From positions 22,255 to 86,254 of the forward strand of contig OMXI01000028.1 in the NCBI GenBank assembly GCA_900314975.1: DNA of 64,000 nt, read 5' to 3'. Positions 1 to 10,079 of the stretch are shown here, one piece after another. Positions within the stretch are counted from its first letter, which is position 1, and every line of letters begins with the position of its first letter. The DNA is from an uncultured Eubacteriales bacterium. GTDB taxonomy: Bacteria > Bacillota > Clostridia > Oscillospirales > Ruminococcaceae. A program made the translations under genes and the position numbers. The notes below the pieces were generated by a model, which saw only the letters and a list, made by a program, of their open reading frames with translations, ran no database searches and was not told the DNA's origin.

Positions 1-1
1 G

Positions 2-1534
2 CTGTTCGTGGTGGACAACTACAATGCGCTGATAAGCAGGGAGCTGTCGTCTATCTGCGAATGCGGATATGACACGATCATCGTTTCACGCAGACAGCCG
101 CCGATAAACAGCTTTGCTTACCTTGAAATTCTTTCTATCGCTGACGGCGAAGTGCTGATGCAGCTTATCTCGCTCAATCTCGGAAGGCGGATCGCCAAGG
201 ACGAGCGTGAGCATTTTGAAAAGATAATAACCTGTGTGTTTGCTCACACGCTGGTTCTGGAGCTTATCGCACGGCAGATAGCTGTGGGAAAGCTTGATGC
301 AAAAGGCGCCTGCGAGCTTATCCAGGACATCGGATTCACACGCTTTTCGGGTGAAAGGATCGAGAATTTCAAGGACGGCGAACAGGTCTATGACACCCTT
401 TCGGGCATTGTTTCCGTGCTGTTTGATGCAGGCTCGATGAGCGATGATGAAAAGAATATGCTCAAGATCCTGTCGCTTGCAGATGTGCGTGGGCTTGAAA
501 GCGAGATGCTCTCGGATTTCTTTTCAAGCTATGCCTGCGACCTTGATGGTGCGCTGTCGGCACTTGAAGAACAAGGCTGGATCTATTTTGACGACTCTGA
601 CAGCACTTACTACGTTCACCCTGTTATTGCGGAGGCGGCGCAGAACTGGGAATGGGCTGACTCGTTTTCGGACGTTCGTGTAATGGACACATACAAGCTG
701 CTTACGGATATATACGCAGGAATGGACGATGAGATACAGATAGAACTTATCGTCAAGGACGCAGAGAGATTCAAGGACAAGCACCCTCGGCACTTTGTCA
801 GGGCGATGTATCTTTCGCTGCTTGGCACCCTTTACGATGTACGCATCGGCGGCAGGTATGATCCGATAGATGACGAGGAAGAACAGCAGCTTGAGGAGTT
901 TGCAAATCTTCTGCTTGATGCGGTAGACGAGATGGAGCAGTCCACAGATGAACACAAAACAAAATATCTGATACAGATGTATCTCGGTGCGATAAGTGTG
1001 ATAAGCCGCTGCTATCCCCAGTACAAACAAGAGGCTGCAAACCTTTTGCAAAAGGTATCAGATATGGTGCTCGATGCAAAATGTCAGAAGAATGACAAGG
1101 TCACCTGCTACTACTTTATGACTATGGCGTGGTTTTTCACCTTTGCAGAACCTGACTGGGATAATGCATACTATTTTGCATCCTGCGCATCACAGACAGC
1201 ACAGGAATGTTTCGACTCCCCTCTTGAATTCATCGACAGCGTACTTATCCCCTCGGCAGAGTGCTTTTGCAATCACAAGCATTATGACAAGTCGGTGGAA
1301 GCGCTTATGGGCGGCATCAAGATCTGCAAAGAATATCCCAATGTTTATGCACATATTGACAAGCACGCACATTTGCTGAGCTGTTTGGCTGATGTGTATT
1401 TTGAGATGGGCGAATTCGACAAGTGCAGAGAGGTGATCGCCGAATTTGACGAGCTGACAGAGAAAAACAAAGATAATAAAATATTCAGGTTTATAAATCC
1501 ATACTATCGGGAAACGCTTTTCCCCAATGACTGA
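2..1534 (+). CDS. NB-ARC/STAND-type protein, C-terminal part (cut by window start)
   Basis: The reading frame is already open at base 2, so the N-terminus lies upstream of the window. The first visible residues, LFVVDNYN, look like a Walker B strand. IIVSRR about 25 residues later resembles the sensor (RNBS-B) segment, and a helix containing HTLVLELIARQI sits where NB-ARC proteins carry the GLPLA motif. A winged-helix-like stretch and then helical, TPR-like sequence rich in Tyr and Ala follow to the end. STAND ATPases of this kind use a nucleotide switch to sense a ligand through the repeat region, and many act in signalling or phage defence. The P-loop and any effector domain cannot be seen. 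A terminator follows directly. The STAND call is moderately sure; the role is unknown. Confidence 0.6.
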   Translation: MFVVDNYNALISRELSSICECGYDTIIVSRRQPPINSFAYLEILSIADGEVLMQLISLNLGRRIAKDEREHFEKIITCVFAHTLVLELIARQIAVGKLDAKGACELIQDIGFTRFSGERIENFKDGEQVYDTLSGIVSVLFDAGSMSDDEKNMLKILSLADVRGLESEMLSDFFSSYACDLDGALSALEEQGWIYFDDSDSTYYVHPVIAEAAQNWEWADSFSDVRVMDTYKLLTDIYAGMDDEIQIELIVKDAERFKDKHPRHFVRAMYLSLLGTLYDVRIGGRYDPIDDEEEQQLEEFANLLLDAVDEMEQSTDEHKTKYLIQMYLGAISVISRCYPQYKQEAANLLQKVSDMVLDAKCQKNDKVTCYYFMTMAWFFTFAEPDWDNAYYFASCASQTAQECFDSPLEFIDSVLIPSAECFCNHKHYDKSVEALMGGIKICKEYPNVYAHIDKHAHLLSCLADVYFEMGEFDKCREVIAEFDELTEKNKDNKIFRFINPYYRETLFPND

Positions 1535-1566
1535 CAGCAGGTTCGCAAAGAGCCTGCTGTTTTCTT
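1535..1566 (+). terminator. Intrinsic terminator after the STAND gene
   Basis: CAGCAGG (1535-1541) pairs with CCTGCTG (1553-1559) and is followed by a T-rich run. It lies immediately after the stop codon at 1532-1534. Confidence 0.75.
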
Positions 1567-1657
1567 TTGGAATCCATTTTTATATTGCGGGTTTGGGGTG
1601 TGGTATACTGGTTTCAGGACAAAAAACACTATAACTACCAAACAGGAGGTAAGAAAC

Positions 1658-2599
1658 ATGAAAAAGAGATTATTAACAATGCTGTTGGCGGCAATTATGA
1701 CTGTCAGCTTTGCAGGGTGCAGCGAATCAACTAACAATGAAACAGATTTAGCTGAAGATGTTTCTTCAACTGCAGAGATAACTACAGAAAACACAGAGTC
1801 GATAGCAAGCAAAGATGTTGATACATTCAACAAAAAAGAAAAAATATGTGATGTAGAATACTGTGTCCCTGATTACGCAAACGAGATCAAAACGAGCTAT
1901 GAATCAGAATACAGGGGCTGGAGAACGAACTTGATTGAACTATCCGCTAGAGAGATTAAGAACACTAATATATCTGTGCACAATGACGAGTACATTAATC
2001 AGAATAAGAAAGTTTATGAATGGGAAAACATTAAAAAAACCTATATTGATAATTGCGAAGCATTATATTTTGAGGGATATGATATTATTAATGAGCATAA
2101 GGGAATATTTACGGCTAGTGTCCAAATAAATGCACCAAATGGTATTGTAGAGTTTAATATTACTACTTTTTCAATAGATAATACTCGAGCACAGTACAAC
2201 GAATTTATAAAACACGTTACGATAAATAATAAAACCACAACACCATCAGCCAAAGATGCATTCAACGAAAAATACGGTAAGCTCCCGACCTGGAAAGATG
2301 TAAAATACGATCCGATCTCGTATATTGGCAAGAATTTTATCATTACCGATGCAACATGTGAAATAGACGATTATTACAATTATGATTACAGAGGCACGGA
2401 AGAAAAGTATTTTGTCTTTTCAGCACAGCCTCCAGGAGCTTACATATCAGACAGGCTGTATATCTATGCAGACCGAACAAAGTTTGACTGGCTGTTCCAG
2501 GCACTTAAGGAGAAAAGGCTCAAAGGAAGCATAGTTGTAAAAGCAGAATTTAAAGACTCAACCAAGCAAGGAATGGCGACACTGGTAGATACAGAATAA
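1658..2599 (+). CDS. Putative lipoprotein, function unknown
   Basis: The start at ATG 1658 is chosen because AGGAGG lies 8 bases upstream; the open frame extends further 5' but without a ribosome site. The 313-residue product begins with a basic, hydrophobic signal sequence ending in the lipobox FAGC, so it is predicted to be lipid-anchored on the outer face of the membrane. A Thr/Ser/Glu-rich linker follows, then a mixed alpha/beta region of about 250 residues rich in Tyr, Asn and Lys. I do not recognise the family. It stands between the STAND gene and the dynamin operon with its own ribosome site, and nothing ties it functionally to either. Confidence 0.7.
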   Translation: MKKRLLTMLLAAIMTVSFAGCSESTNNETDLAEDVSSTAEITTENTESIASKDVDTFNKKEKICDVEYCVPDYANEIKTSYESEYRGWRTNLIELSAREIKNTNISVHNDEYINQNKKVYEWENIKKTYIDNCEALYFEGYDIINEHKGIFTASVQINAPNGIVEFNITTFSIDNTRAQYNEFIKHVTINNKTTTPSAKDAFNEKYGKLPTWKDVKYDPISYIGKNFIITDATCEIDDYYNYDYRGTEEKYFVFSAQPPGAYISDRLYIYADRTKFDWLFQALKEKRLKGSIVVKAEFKDSTKQGMATLVDTE

Positions 2600-2630
2600 C
2601 CGGATATAAATACGAAAGGAGCTTATCAAT

Positions 2631-2875
2631 ATGAAAATGACAAAAGAAGAAAAGAGATTGCTGGCAAAGCTTGCAAGCGGTGCGCTTGATGGTTTGGTAG
2701 GCGATGAAAAGGTATACCCCGGATACAAAAAGGTGTACTGCGGAAAGTACATCAAGGACGGCGAGCCTGTTTCATACCGCGAGAACGTAAGCTGGGATTT
2801 CTCCAAAAATACGGCTGGCTTATGGATGATAAGGATGCACGCAAATACAGTGCGAAATTTAAGCCGGTGAGATGA
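2631..2875 (+). pseudogene. Small hypothetical gene with a probable frameshift near its 3' end
   Basis: A good ribosome site (AAAGGAG) precedes ATG 2631. The frame reads as a charged, protein-like sequence for about 60 residues (KKVYCGKYIKDGEPVSYREN), then loses that character and stops at 2870. From about 2810 the neighbouring frame reads KYGWLMDDKDARKYSAKF and stops at 2875, which looks like the natural continuation. A one-base indel around the A-run at 2805-2815 would join them. It could be a sequencing error or a decayed gene. The function is unknown. Confidence 0.45.
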
Positions 2876-2907
2876 GTCTGTCAGGAAACTGCTTATCACT
2901 TATGCAA

Positions 2908-2931
2908 ACGCTCGGGGAAACCCGGGCGTTA
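2908..2931. terminator. GC-rich hairpin, possible terminator
   Basis: AACGC-t-CGGG pairs with CCCG-g-GCGTT around a GAAA loop. It is followed by an A/T-rich stretch rather than a clean T-run, so termination is only likely. Apart from this hairpin and the promoter at 3084, I see nothing in 2876-3173. Confidence 0.45.
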
Positions 2932-3083
2932 ACAATATATTATTTCATTTATGATAGAGCATTGTCTACAGGTCCACTAATATCCCATAATTCCTCCTGT
3001 AATACCGAATAATACTATGCATAATGCAGGTCAAGAGCATTGACTTATTGCACAAAAACATAGCTGATTCAGGCTTATTTATA

Positions 3084-3112
3084 TTGACTAATTACCAAAA
3101 ATGTGGTATAAT
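3084..3112 (+). promoter_or_regulatory. Sigma-A promoter of the dynamin/HerA operon
   Basis: TTGACT (3084-3089), a 17-bp spacer and a perfect TATAAT (3107-3112), 62 bases before the first start codon. No further strong promoter is seen before 12328. Confidence 0.8.
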
Positions 3113-3173
3113 CAATACAAATATTAGCAATGTTTATAGGATTAAATAATGTATAGAAGGGCTGGTTGTAACA

Positions 3174-5747
3174 ATGACTAGAATCAGAATAGTTAGTAAC
3201 CCATATGAAAGGACTTTGTCATATTATATCAACAACGGAAAAAATGATTCGTGGGAAACTCTTAAGCAGGATAGCATTAACAGTAAACTGCGTGAAAATG
3301 ACAGCGAGAAGATCTTTTTGCCATTTAAGGCTAATGATATAGTTGAAACTATTGTTAAGGAATACTATACCGGACCAGAGAAAGTCGGACTTGAATTTGA
3401 AGGAACACCTGATGAGTATAAGGTGCTTGAGGAAGTATGCTCTTTTGAAGGTGTAAAGGATAAAATTGAGCTGAGCTGTACAGATAGAACGCTTGAGAAT
3501 GCACGAGATATCCTTGTTGACACAAAAAAGGTGTTTGAAAAAGTCAGACCGATAATCGAAAAAATCGTTAGAGAGGACGATTCGGTCACAGACGATCTTT
3601 CTAAGGTCACTGATGCATTGGATGATATTATCCCTATTTGTATCTTTGGAAATTACAGTGCAGGAAAATCGACCTTTATCAACTCACTTATCGGATATGA
3701 GATCCTTCCCAGCGGAGGAGACCCCGTAACAGCTAAAATATACGAAATACGCAGGTCGAGTCATGATGATCGTGCAAAAATATCATTTACATATCTGGGT
3801 GAAGAATATGAGCTTCGGATAGATGATAATGAATGCAAAGTCATAACTGGAGACAAAGACAAGGATATGATACAGGAGATACAATCATCTGTAAGCGAGA
3901 TCGAAGGGAAATGCCTGTATAAGATAGTTAATAAAACTATCTCGATCCTCAATTCGTATGAGAAAAGAGACAAACAAGTTATCGTTTTAAGCAACGTGAT
4001 CAAGATAGAAACGCCGTTCAGTAATAATGGCAGGCTGGGTCAGTCACATAATGAGTTTGTTATATTTGATACTCCCGGGTCAAATTCCAAAACCAATATG
4101 GATCACGAGGCAGTGCTTATAGAGTCATTAAACGGCTTTTCAAACGGCATTCCGGTCTGGGTATCTGGTTTTGATTCTTTAGACAGCGTTGATAATGCGA
4201 ATCTGTGTGACAAGCTGTATGCTATCGATGCTTTGGATAAACGATTTACAATGATAGTAATAAATCGGGCTGATAATGTTGAACTCCCTAAAAGCGGTTT
4301 TTCTGACAGGGAAATAAATGATATACTGGAATACGATTCAGTTGAGAAGATGTTTTCCAGCGGCATTTATTTTGTTTCAGCTGTTATGGGTTTAGGTGCG
4401 AAGAATCCTAATGGCATACAAAGTGAATATCTGCTTGAAATGTTTGATGATAAAGAGAGAAAGTATTCTGACCCTAATGCAAGAGGATACAAAAAGCTTT
4501 ATGAATACAACATTATGCCTGAGCATATGAAGAGCATTGCGGTAGACAATTCAGAACATTGTGACAATCATATCTACGCAAACAGCGGACTGTATTGCAT
4601 AGAAACTGAGATGGAACAGTTTGCAACAAAGTATGCGGCATACAATAAATGTCAGATGGTATACAAGTTTCTTAACAGCGTAATTGAGCAAACAAAACAG
4701 CGGCTGACTGATAAGATATCAAGACTTGAGATCTATAAGCTTGAAATGGAACAAGAACTGGACGGAAAGAAGAAAGAGCTGATTGAAAGCATACAAAAGG
4801 AAACTCAAAGCTCAATCAAGACAAATGAAAGGGATTCTGAGGATAATGTAAGAACATTTGTAAAAGATAACCTACAGTACGATCTTAAGCAGGAAGCGTT
4901 AGATAAAATTGATAACAGCTTTGTTCAGCAGCATGAGGAGAGTACTGATTATCAGTCATTTGAGGAAGACTATGAAAAATCAAAGGATAATAGATTAACA
5001 AATGCGAGAGAGAATCTGCATAATTTTATTTTTGGAAAAGGTTCAAGAAAAGATGCATTGAAAAACCTGAAGTCAGAATGGGCGAACGACTCTGAGGTCG
5101 TAAAGCAGCGAAAGGAAAACAAAGACTCTACAAGAAAACAGATTGATTCAACGACTTCTGAACAGACAATGACCATAGTTAAGGATATGTTCAAAGCGGA
5201 TATTCTTGAAGCACAGGGTAAACTGCAGGGCAATGCACAGGTTTATTGGCTTAATAAGTCGCAGGAGTACAGAGATAGTATGATACGCTTGATAACAGGT
5301 TCAGATGCTCTGTCTGAAAAGCAGAAGAATGAACTGTGGGAAATAATAATGAATTATCCGGCATTTTCATATGATGACGATTCCGATGACGTATTTATTA
5401 AGGCAAAATTCCTGCGCCAAAGCTTTTGGTCAGGCTTGTTTGGCCGCAGAGACAGAATAGATACAAAACGGCTTTCAGCAAGTTTTAATTCAAAGATCAA
5501 AAGCAGCACAAGGGAAATGTCAAAGCAGATAAACAAGAGCTATTTTGAAAGCTTCCAGGAATGGCAGGGTCGTTTGCAGTCAACGATTGAAGCTAATATA
5601 ACCAATCTGAATCCCGATCTTCGTGATCTGAGCGAAAGGATCCGTGATGAAGAGGACAGGATATCAGAATTGAAGAGCAATCAGCGTACAATTTCTGATT
5701 CTCTTGAAACGATAATGCATATGATGGAGTGGAAACAGGCAGAATAG
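3174..5747 (+). CDS. Dynamin-like large GTPase
   Basis: This 857-residue protein carries a dynamin-type GTPase domain. The P-loop GNYSAGKST is at residues 159-167, a switch-I-type Thr follows in GGDPVTAKIYE (about 181-191), G3 is DTPG near 300 and G4 is NRAD near 363. The first 150 residues are an unassigned helical region. From about 490 the protein is mostly heptad-like, charged helix with two long coiled coils (about 500-660 and 800-850), as expected for a dynamin stalk. No transmembrane segment is obvious. Bacterial dynamin-like proteins remodel or tether membranes, and some act in phage defence or toxin export. It is the first gene of the operon, 10 bases before the HerA-like ATPase, so the two probably work together. 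The precise role is not known. Confidence 0.85.
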   Translation: MTRIRIVSNPYERTLSYYINNGKNDSWETLKQDSINSKLRENDSEKIFLPFKANDIVETIVKEYYTGPEKVGLEFEGTPDEYKVLEEVCSFEGVKDKIELSCTDRTLENARDILVDTKKVFEKVRPIIEKIVREDDSVTDDLSKVTDALDDIIPICIFGNYSAGKSTFINSLIGYEILPSGGDPVTAKIYEIRRSSHDDRAKISFTYLGEEYELRIDDNECKVITGDKDKDMIQEIQSSVSEIEGKCLYKIVNKTISILNSYEKRDKQVIVLSNVIKIETPFSNNGRLGQSHNEFVIFDTPGSNSKTNMDHEAVLIESLNGFSNGIPVWVSGFDSLDSVDNANLCDKLYAIDALDKRFTMIVINRADNVELPKSGFSDREINDILEYDSVEKMFSSGIYFVSAVMGLGAKNPNGIQSEYLLEMFDDKERKYSDPNARGYKKLYEYNIMPEHMKSIAVDNSEHCDNHIYANSGLYCIETEMEQFATKYAAYNKCQMVYKFLNSVIEQTKQRLTDKISRLEIYKLEMEQELDGKKKELIESIQKETQSSIKTNERDSEDNVRTFVKDNLQYDLKQEALDKIDNSFVQQHEESTDYQSFEEDYEKSKDNRLTNARENLHNFIFGKGSRKDALKNLKSEWANDSEVVKQRKENKDSTRKQIDSTTSEQTMTIVKDMFKADILEAQGKLQGNAQVYWLNKSQEYRDSMIRLITGSDALSEKQKNELWEIIMNYPAFSYDDDSDDVFIKAKFLRQSFWSGLFGRRDRIDTKRLSASFNSKIKSSTREMSKQINKSYFESFQEWQGRLQSTIEANITNLNPDLRDLSERIRDEEDRISELKSNQRTISDSLETIMHMMEWKQAE

Positions 5748-5757
5748 GAGGCACAGC

Positions 5758-8700
5758 ATGGGTGTAAAGAATTTAGTTAAGCGAATAGGAGATCGTGCGG
5801 GCAACCGTGTGGCAAAACTATCCGAACTCAGCTCCGGACAGGTCGAAAGAGTTCAGGAGGAAAGAGAGAAGTATCTTCTTGAAATGCCTGACCCTAACGA
5901 TCGGAATGCCAGAGAGATAACCGAAAAGATGATGGCTGCCAGCAGCATAGAGATCTTCAACGCTTACCTTTCGCAGATAAAGGATCTTTATATCCCCGTT
6001 GAGAAGGATGCCGAGTATGGTGAGGAGTTTGATCCCCGTCATAACATCAGGTATTTCAAGATCACCAAGTGGGTGACAGATACAAAAGAGAACAACCTTG
6101 AAAAGCTTGTTAATGTCTATGCCGTTCTTGCTGATGAGGACTGCAATATCGCACTTGTTTTCAATCGGAAGAAAGCAGGGACAGATGTTTATCTTGCAGT
6201 AGTAAATACAAACAATGACACAAACAATGTAAATGCTGATATTTACAAAAGCAGACTCATAGAGGCTATCAAGGGCAACTTCCCGGGAGCCGGATACAAA
6301 GATGCTGATGAAAATAAGGGCATAATTCCATTTCTGGATAATGACAAGCCGTATACTGTTGCGGCTGCATCAAATATCCCGACTGAAAAATCGGAGAAGT
6401 TTATCAGCCAGACGATAGAAAAGCTGCTTGACGGCATAGTTCCGGAATCCAAAAGGACAGAGTATACATTAGTTCTGCTTGCAACTCCGATAAAGGATGT
6501 TGAGGAAAGAAAGCTCAAGCTTGGTGAATTCTATTCGGGTCTCAAGCCTTACGAATCCTGGCAGACATCTTTCCAGTTTGATGATATGCAGTCGTTTGGT
6601 TCATCGGCAACGGTCGGCGTTAATGTCGGTGTAAGCGCAGGAATCCAAAATGGACAGAACAGTACAATAACCGATACAGAAGGGACTACTGACAGCAGCT
6701 CGAGGACAGACACACAGTCAGGCAGCCAGACGGACACAGCAGGCACATCGGCAGCCGAATCAGAAAGCAGCGCACATTCTGATGGAACGAATGAAAGTAC
6801 AACAAATACAGATGGAACCAACTGGAGCGAAGCAAACGGCAAAACCGATACTACTGGTAAAACCACTACTAATGGATCTTTTGAAAGCGATAGTCACGGA
6901 GGATCAGCCAGCGTTGGAGCAAATGTGAAATGGTTCAAGGCAGACGTTTCTAGGACATATACTGATACTACCGGTACAAACAATAGTGTTGCTGAAATGA
7001 CAAACAACGCCAAGTCATTTACTAGAACAGACGGTGGAAGCAGTAGTGTTGCCAAGGCATTAGGCAAAACAGCTTCGGATACTCTTACAAAAGGGCTTAC
7101 TAATACAGTTTCAAACAGCATTGCTAAAACCACAGGAAATTCTGTTGCAAATACCCTTGGAAAGGTTGTCACAAAGTCTATGGCAGCGGCACAGGGCGTT
7201 AGCAAAAGCGTGAACTACGGCGCTAATATGGGTGCAAACTTTGCAAGATCGTCAACTGTAACAGCTATCGTTGGAAAGCATCAGGGCATCACACAAAGCT
7301 TTGCAAACTTCAATATAAAGCACGCTCTGGAGCTGCTCGAAGCACAGATGAAACGTCTTGAACAAAGTACCGCCCTTGGTATGTGGGATTTCGCAGCATA
7401 TGTTCTGAGCGAGGATCAGAACATTGCAAATAATGTTGCACATACCTATCTTGCCCTGACACTTGGCGAGGAGTCATATATGTCCAAGTCTGCGGTTAAT
7501 CTATGGAGAGGCAGCGTTGAGGAGGAAAAGGGACAGGCGAGGACGATTTGCTCGTACATAAGAGAGTTGCGTCACCCTATATTTGCTTTGTCGCCTGATG
7601 CTGTTGCAGAGGATGCGCAATACAATGTTTATCCGCCGATAGTTACAGCTACCACAAGCCTTTCAGGTAAGGAGCTTGCATATTCTCTTAATTTCCCTCA
7701 AAAGGCAGTTGCGGGTCTGCCCATACTTGAATGTGCCGAGTTCGGCAGAAATGTTGTGAGCTATGATATCACAGAAGAGCCCGAGGAAACCATAAGATTG
7801 GGAAATGTGTTCCACATGAATCATGAAGAGAGCAACCCGATCAGACTTTCACTTGATTCATTCAGATCACATGCTTTTATCACAGGAAGTACCGGTTCAG
7901 GTAAGAGCAACACGGTATATCACCTGCTTGACGAGGCAATGGAAAAAGGAGTTCATTTTCTGGTCGTTGAACCTGCAAAGGGCGAGTATAAAAACGTGTT
8001 CGGCAATGATAGCAATGTATCTGTTTACGGAACGAATCCGCTTGTTTCACCGCTTTTGCGGATAGACCCTTTCAGTTTCCCGAACGATGTGCATGTGCTT
8101 GAACATATGGACAGGCTTGTTGAGATATTCAATGTGTGCTGGCCTATGTATGCAGCGATGCCTGCGGTGCTGAAAAGCGCAGTTGAAAAATCCTATGTTG
8201 ACTGCGGCTGGGATCTCATCACATCAAAAAATAAGTATGACAGGAACTTCTATCCTGATTTCAAAACAGTTGCCGATAACATTAGAATTATCATTGACAG
8301 CAGTGAATATGACAACGAGAACAAGGGTGCGTACAAAGGCTCATTGCTCACAAGATTGCAGTCTCTTACTAATGGCATCAACGGGTTGATCTTTGCATCT
8401 GACGAACTTAGCGGCGAAGAGCTGTTTGATAGGAATGTAATTATTGACCTCAGCAGAGTTGGATCGTCTGAGACCAAGTCACTCATAATGGGTCTGCTTG
8501 TTCTCAAACTGCAGGAATACCGTTCAACAAGCGGTCTGCCGATGAACAGCGAATTAAAGCATATCACTGTTCTTGAAGAAGCTCACAACCTTTTGAGAAG
8601 AACATCTACGCAGCAGTCAACGGAAGGCGCAAATCTTCTTGGAAAGAGCGTTGAAATGATCGCTAATGCTATCGCCGAGATGCGTACATACGGCGAGGGC

Positions 8701-9420
8701 TTTATTATCGCCGATCAGGCACCGGGACTTATGGATATGTCTGTTATCCGCAACACGAATACCAAGATCATTATGCGCCTGCCTGACCAGAGTGACAGAG
8801 AACTTGTCGGCAGGGCAGCGAACCTCAACGATGATCAGATAAAGGAGCTTGCCAAGCTTCCTTGCGGAGTTGCTGCAGTATATCAGAACGAGTGGGTACA
8901 GCCTGTGCTGTGCAAAATTGAAAAGGTTGAAACTACAAACGCAGAATACAAATTTGATCCAATGAGCAATGACAGGTTGCTGAATCAGAACAATGATGTT
9001 AAGAACAGCCTGCTGCATTGCATTATGGACAAGGAATTGTTCAGCATCGGTGACAGACAGGATCTCAAAGAGCTGAAAGATATTGTTCTCAAATCGGGAC
9101 TGAGTTCACTTGTCAAGGCTGACCTGTTCAATTATATCGAGTCTGAAAAAGAGGATGGAATGCTGGCTCTGCAGCGTTTGATCTATGACTTCCTTGATGC
9201 TGAAAAAGCGATAAGCGAGTCTGTCGATCACAGCGAAATACACGAGTGGGTCAATGCAGTTCTGGACAAGCTCGAGCCTTCTGTCAAGGGTTATACAAAG
9301 AAGCAGATAGACATCGCTGTAATGCTTATAATCTATGAGCAAGCACTGAGGGATTCATCGTATAAAAGCATTCTTAATATGTTTATCGAAACATATCGAA
9401 ACGGAGGCGGAGTATTTTGA
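5758..9420 (+). CDS. HerA/FtsK-like ATPase with Ser/Thr/Gly-rich insert (DUF87 type)
   Basis: In this 1220-residue protein the ATPase core lies in the C-terminal half: Walker A GSTGSGKSN near residues 709-717, a conserved VVEPAKGEYKNVFG strand shortly after, and Walker B VLEEAHNLL near 937, followed by IIADQAPG and IIMRLPDQ sensor-like strands. This arrangement fits HerA/VirB4/FtsK pumps, which form hexamers and move DNA or protein. Residues about 280-500 form a strikingly low-complexity Ser/Thr/Gly/Asp/Asn region, followed by Ala/Ser/Asn repeats (AKTTGNSVANTLGK). The N-terminal 270 residues are unassigned. AGGAGG precedes the start. Its stop overlaps the start of the nuclease effector (TGATG), so pump and effector are translationally linked. 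A role in moving or loading the effectors is an inference. Confidence 0.85.
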   Translation: MGVKNLVKRIGDRAGNRVAKLSELSSGQVERVQEEREKYLLEMPDPNDRNAREITEKMMAASSIEIFNAYLSQIKDLYIPVEKDAEYGEEFDPRHNIRYFKITKWVTDTKENNLEKLVNVYAVLADEDCNIALVFNRKKAGTDVYLAVVNTNNDTNNVNADIYKSRLIEAIKGNFPGAGYKDADENKGIIPFLDNDKPYTVAAASNIPTEKSEKFISQTIEKLLDGIVPESKRTEYTLVLLATPIKDVEERKLKLGEFYSGLKPYESWQTSFQFDDMQSFGSSATVGVNVGVSAGIQNGQNSTITDTEGTTDSSSRTDTQSGSQTDTAGTSAAESESSAHSDGTNESTTNTDGTNWSEANGKTDTTGKTTTNGSFESDSHGGSASVGANVKWFKADVSRTYTDTTGTNNSVAEMTNNAKSFTRTDGGSSSVAKALGKTASDTLTKGLTNTVSNSIAKTTGNSVANTLGKVVTKSMAAAQGVSKSVNYGANMGANFARSSTVTAIVGKHQGITQSFANFNIKHALELLEAQMKRLEQSTALGMWDFAAYVLSEDQNIANNVAHTYLALTLGEESYMSKSAVNLWRGSVEEEKGQARTICSYIRELRHPIFALSPDAVAEDAQYNVYPPIVTATTSLSGKELAYSLNFPQKAVAGLPILECAEFGRNVVSYDITEEPEETIRLGNVFHMNHEESNPIRLSLDSFRSHAFITGSTGSGKSNTVYHLLDEAMEKGVHFLVVEPAKGEYKNVFGNDSNVSVYGTNPLVSPLLRIDPFSFPNDVHVLEHMDRLVEIFNVCWPMYAAMPAVLKSAVEKSYVDCGWDLITSKNKYDRNFYPDFKTVADNIRIIIDSSEYDNENKGAYKGSLLTRLQSLTNGINGLIFASDELSGEELFDRNVIIDLSRVGSSETKSLIMGLLVLKLQEYRSTSGLPMNSELKHITVLEEAHNLLRRTSTQQSTEGANLLGKSVEMIANAIAEMRTYGEGFIIADQAPGLMDMSVIRNTNTKIIMRLPDQSDRELVGRAANLNDDQIKELAKLPCGVAAVYQNEWVQPVLCKIEKVETTNAEYKFDPMSNDRLLNQNNDVKNSLLHCIMDKELFSIGDRQDLKELKDIVLKSGLSSLVKADLFNYIESEKEDGMLALQRLIYDFLDAEKAISESVDHSEIHEWVNAVLDKLEPSVKGYTKKQIDIAVMLIIYEQALRDSSYKSILNMFIETYRNGGGVF

Positions 9421-10079
9421 TGAATGAGATATCGCCAAACATTGAAATGAATGAGATAAAGTCACAACCTGTGGAAAACTTCAGGAATATTAAACCTAAT
9501 AATGAAATGTCATTCAAAGAACTGTCTGAAGCTGTAAAGACTGAGTTTAATAAAGCATCTGGATCAGAAATTTCCGGTCAAGATGGCAATAGCAATAAAG
9601 AGTTTTTGGACGATAATGGAATAAAATATCGTGAAGGAAATGATCTTTTACCTGATGTCGAATTTGACAGAAACGGATATACATATAAAACTGATGATAA
9701 AGGCAGGGTTATTTCCGCCGAAGGTCAGCTGCAATTAAAAGATCATCAAGGCAGAAACGAGATGGACGTAAGATCAGCTGTTGATAAAGGTGAGATGCGA
9801 AGTGATGATGAGCGCGGTCATTTAATTGGTGATCAATTCAACGCAAGCGGTGGCATTGAAAACCTTGTGCCTATGGCAAGAGAATTGAATCATGGGGATT
9901 ACCTGACTATGGAAAACAAGCTTGCCAATGCAGTTAAAAATGGTGATGAGGTTAGGCTGAAGGTCGAGCCTGTTTATCGTGAGGATCACACAAGACCTTC
10001 GGAATTTCGAGCAACATACAGCATAAATGGTGAAAAAGAAATAAATGTCTTTAAAAATGAAAGTGGGGCTGGATCATGA
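9420..10079 (+). CDS. Polymorphic-toxin effector with DNA/RNA non-specific endonuclease domain
   Basis: ATG 9420 overlaps the stop of the ATPase gene and follows ACGGAGGCGGAG. The 219-residue product has a polar N-terminus and then a nuclease domain from about 75 to the end. That domain carries DDERGHLIGDQF (129-140, with catalytic-type His134) and GGIENLVPM (144-152), the signature of the Endonuclease_NS_2 type found at the C-termini of secreted LXG and related toxins. Residues 20-46 match the N-terminus of the peptidase-type effector at 10467. No Sec signal is present. The next gene overlaps by ATGA and is a YezG-like immunity protein, which makes a toxin-antitoxin pair very likely. The protein is much shorter than LXG toxins and lacks an LXG domain. 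Confidence 0.85.
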   Translation: MNEISPNIEMNEIKSQPVENFRNIKPNNEMSFKELSEAVKTEFNKASGSEISGQDGNSNKEFLDDNGIKYREGNDLLPDVEFDRNGYTYKTDDKGRVISAEGQLQLKDHQGRNEMDVRSAVDKGEMRSDDERGHLIGDQFNASGGIENLVPMARELNHGDYLTMENKLANAVKNGDEVRLKVEPVYREDHTRPSEFRATYSINGEKEINVFKNESGAGS

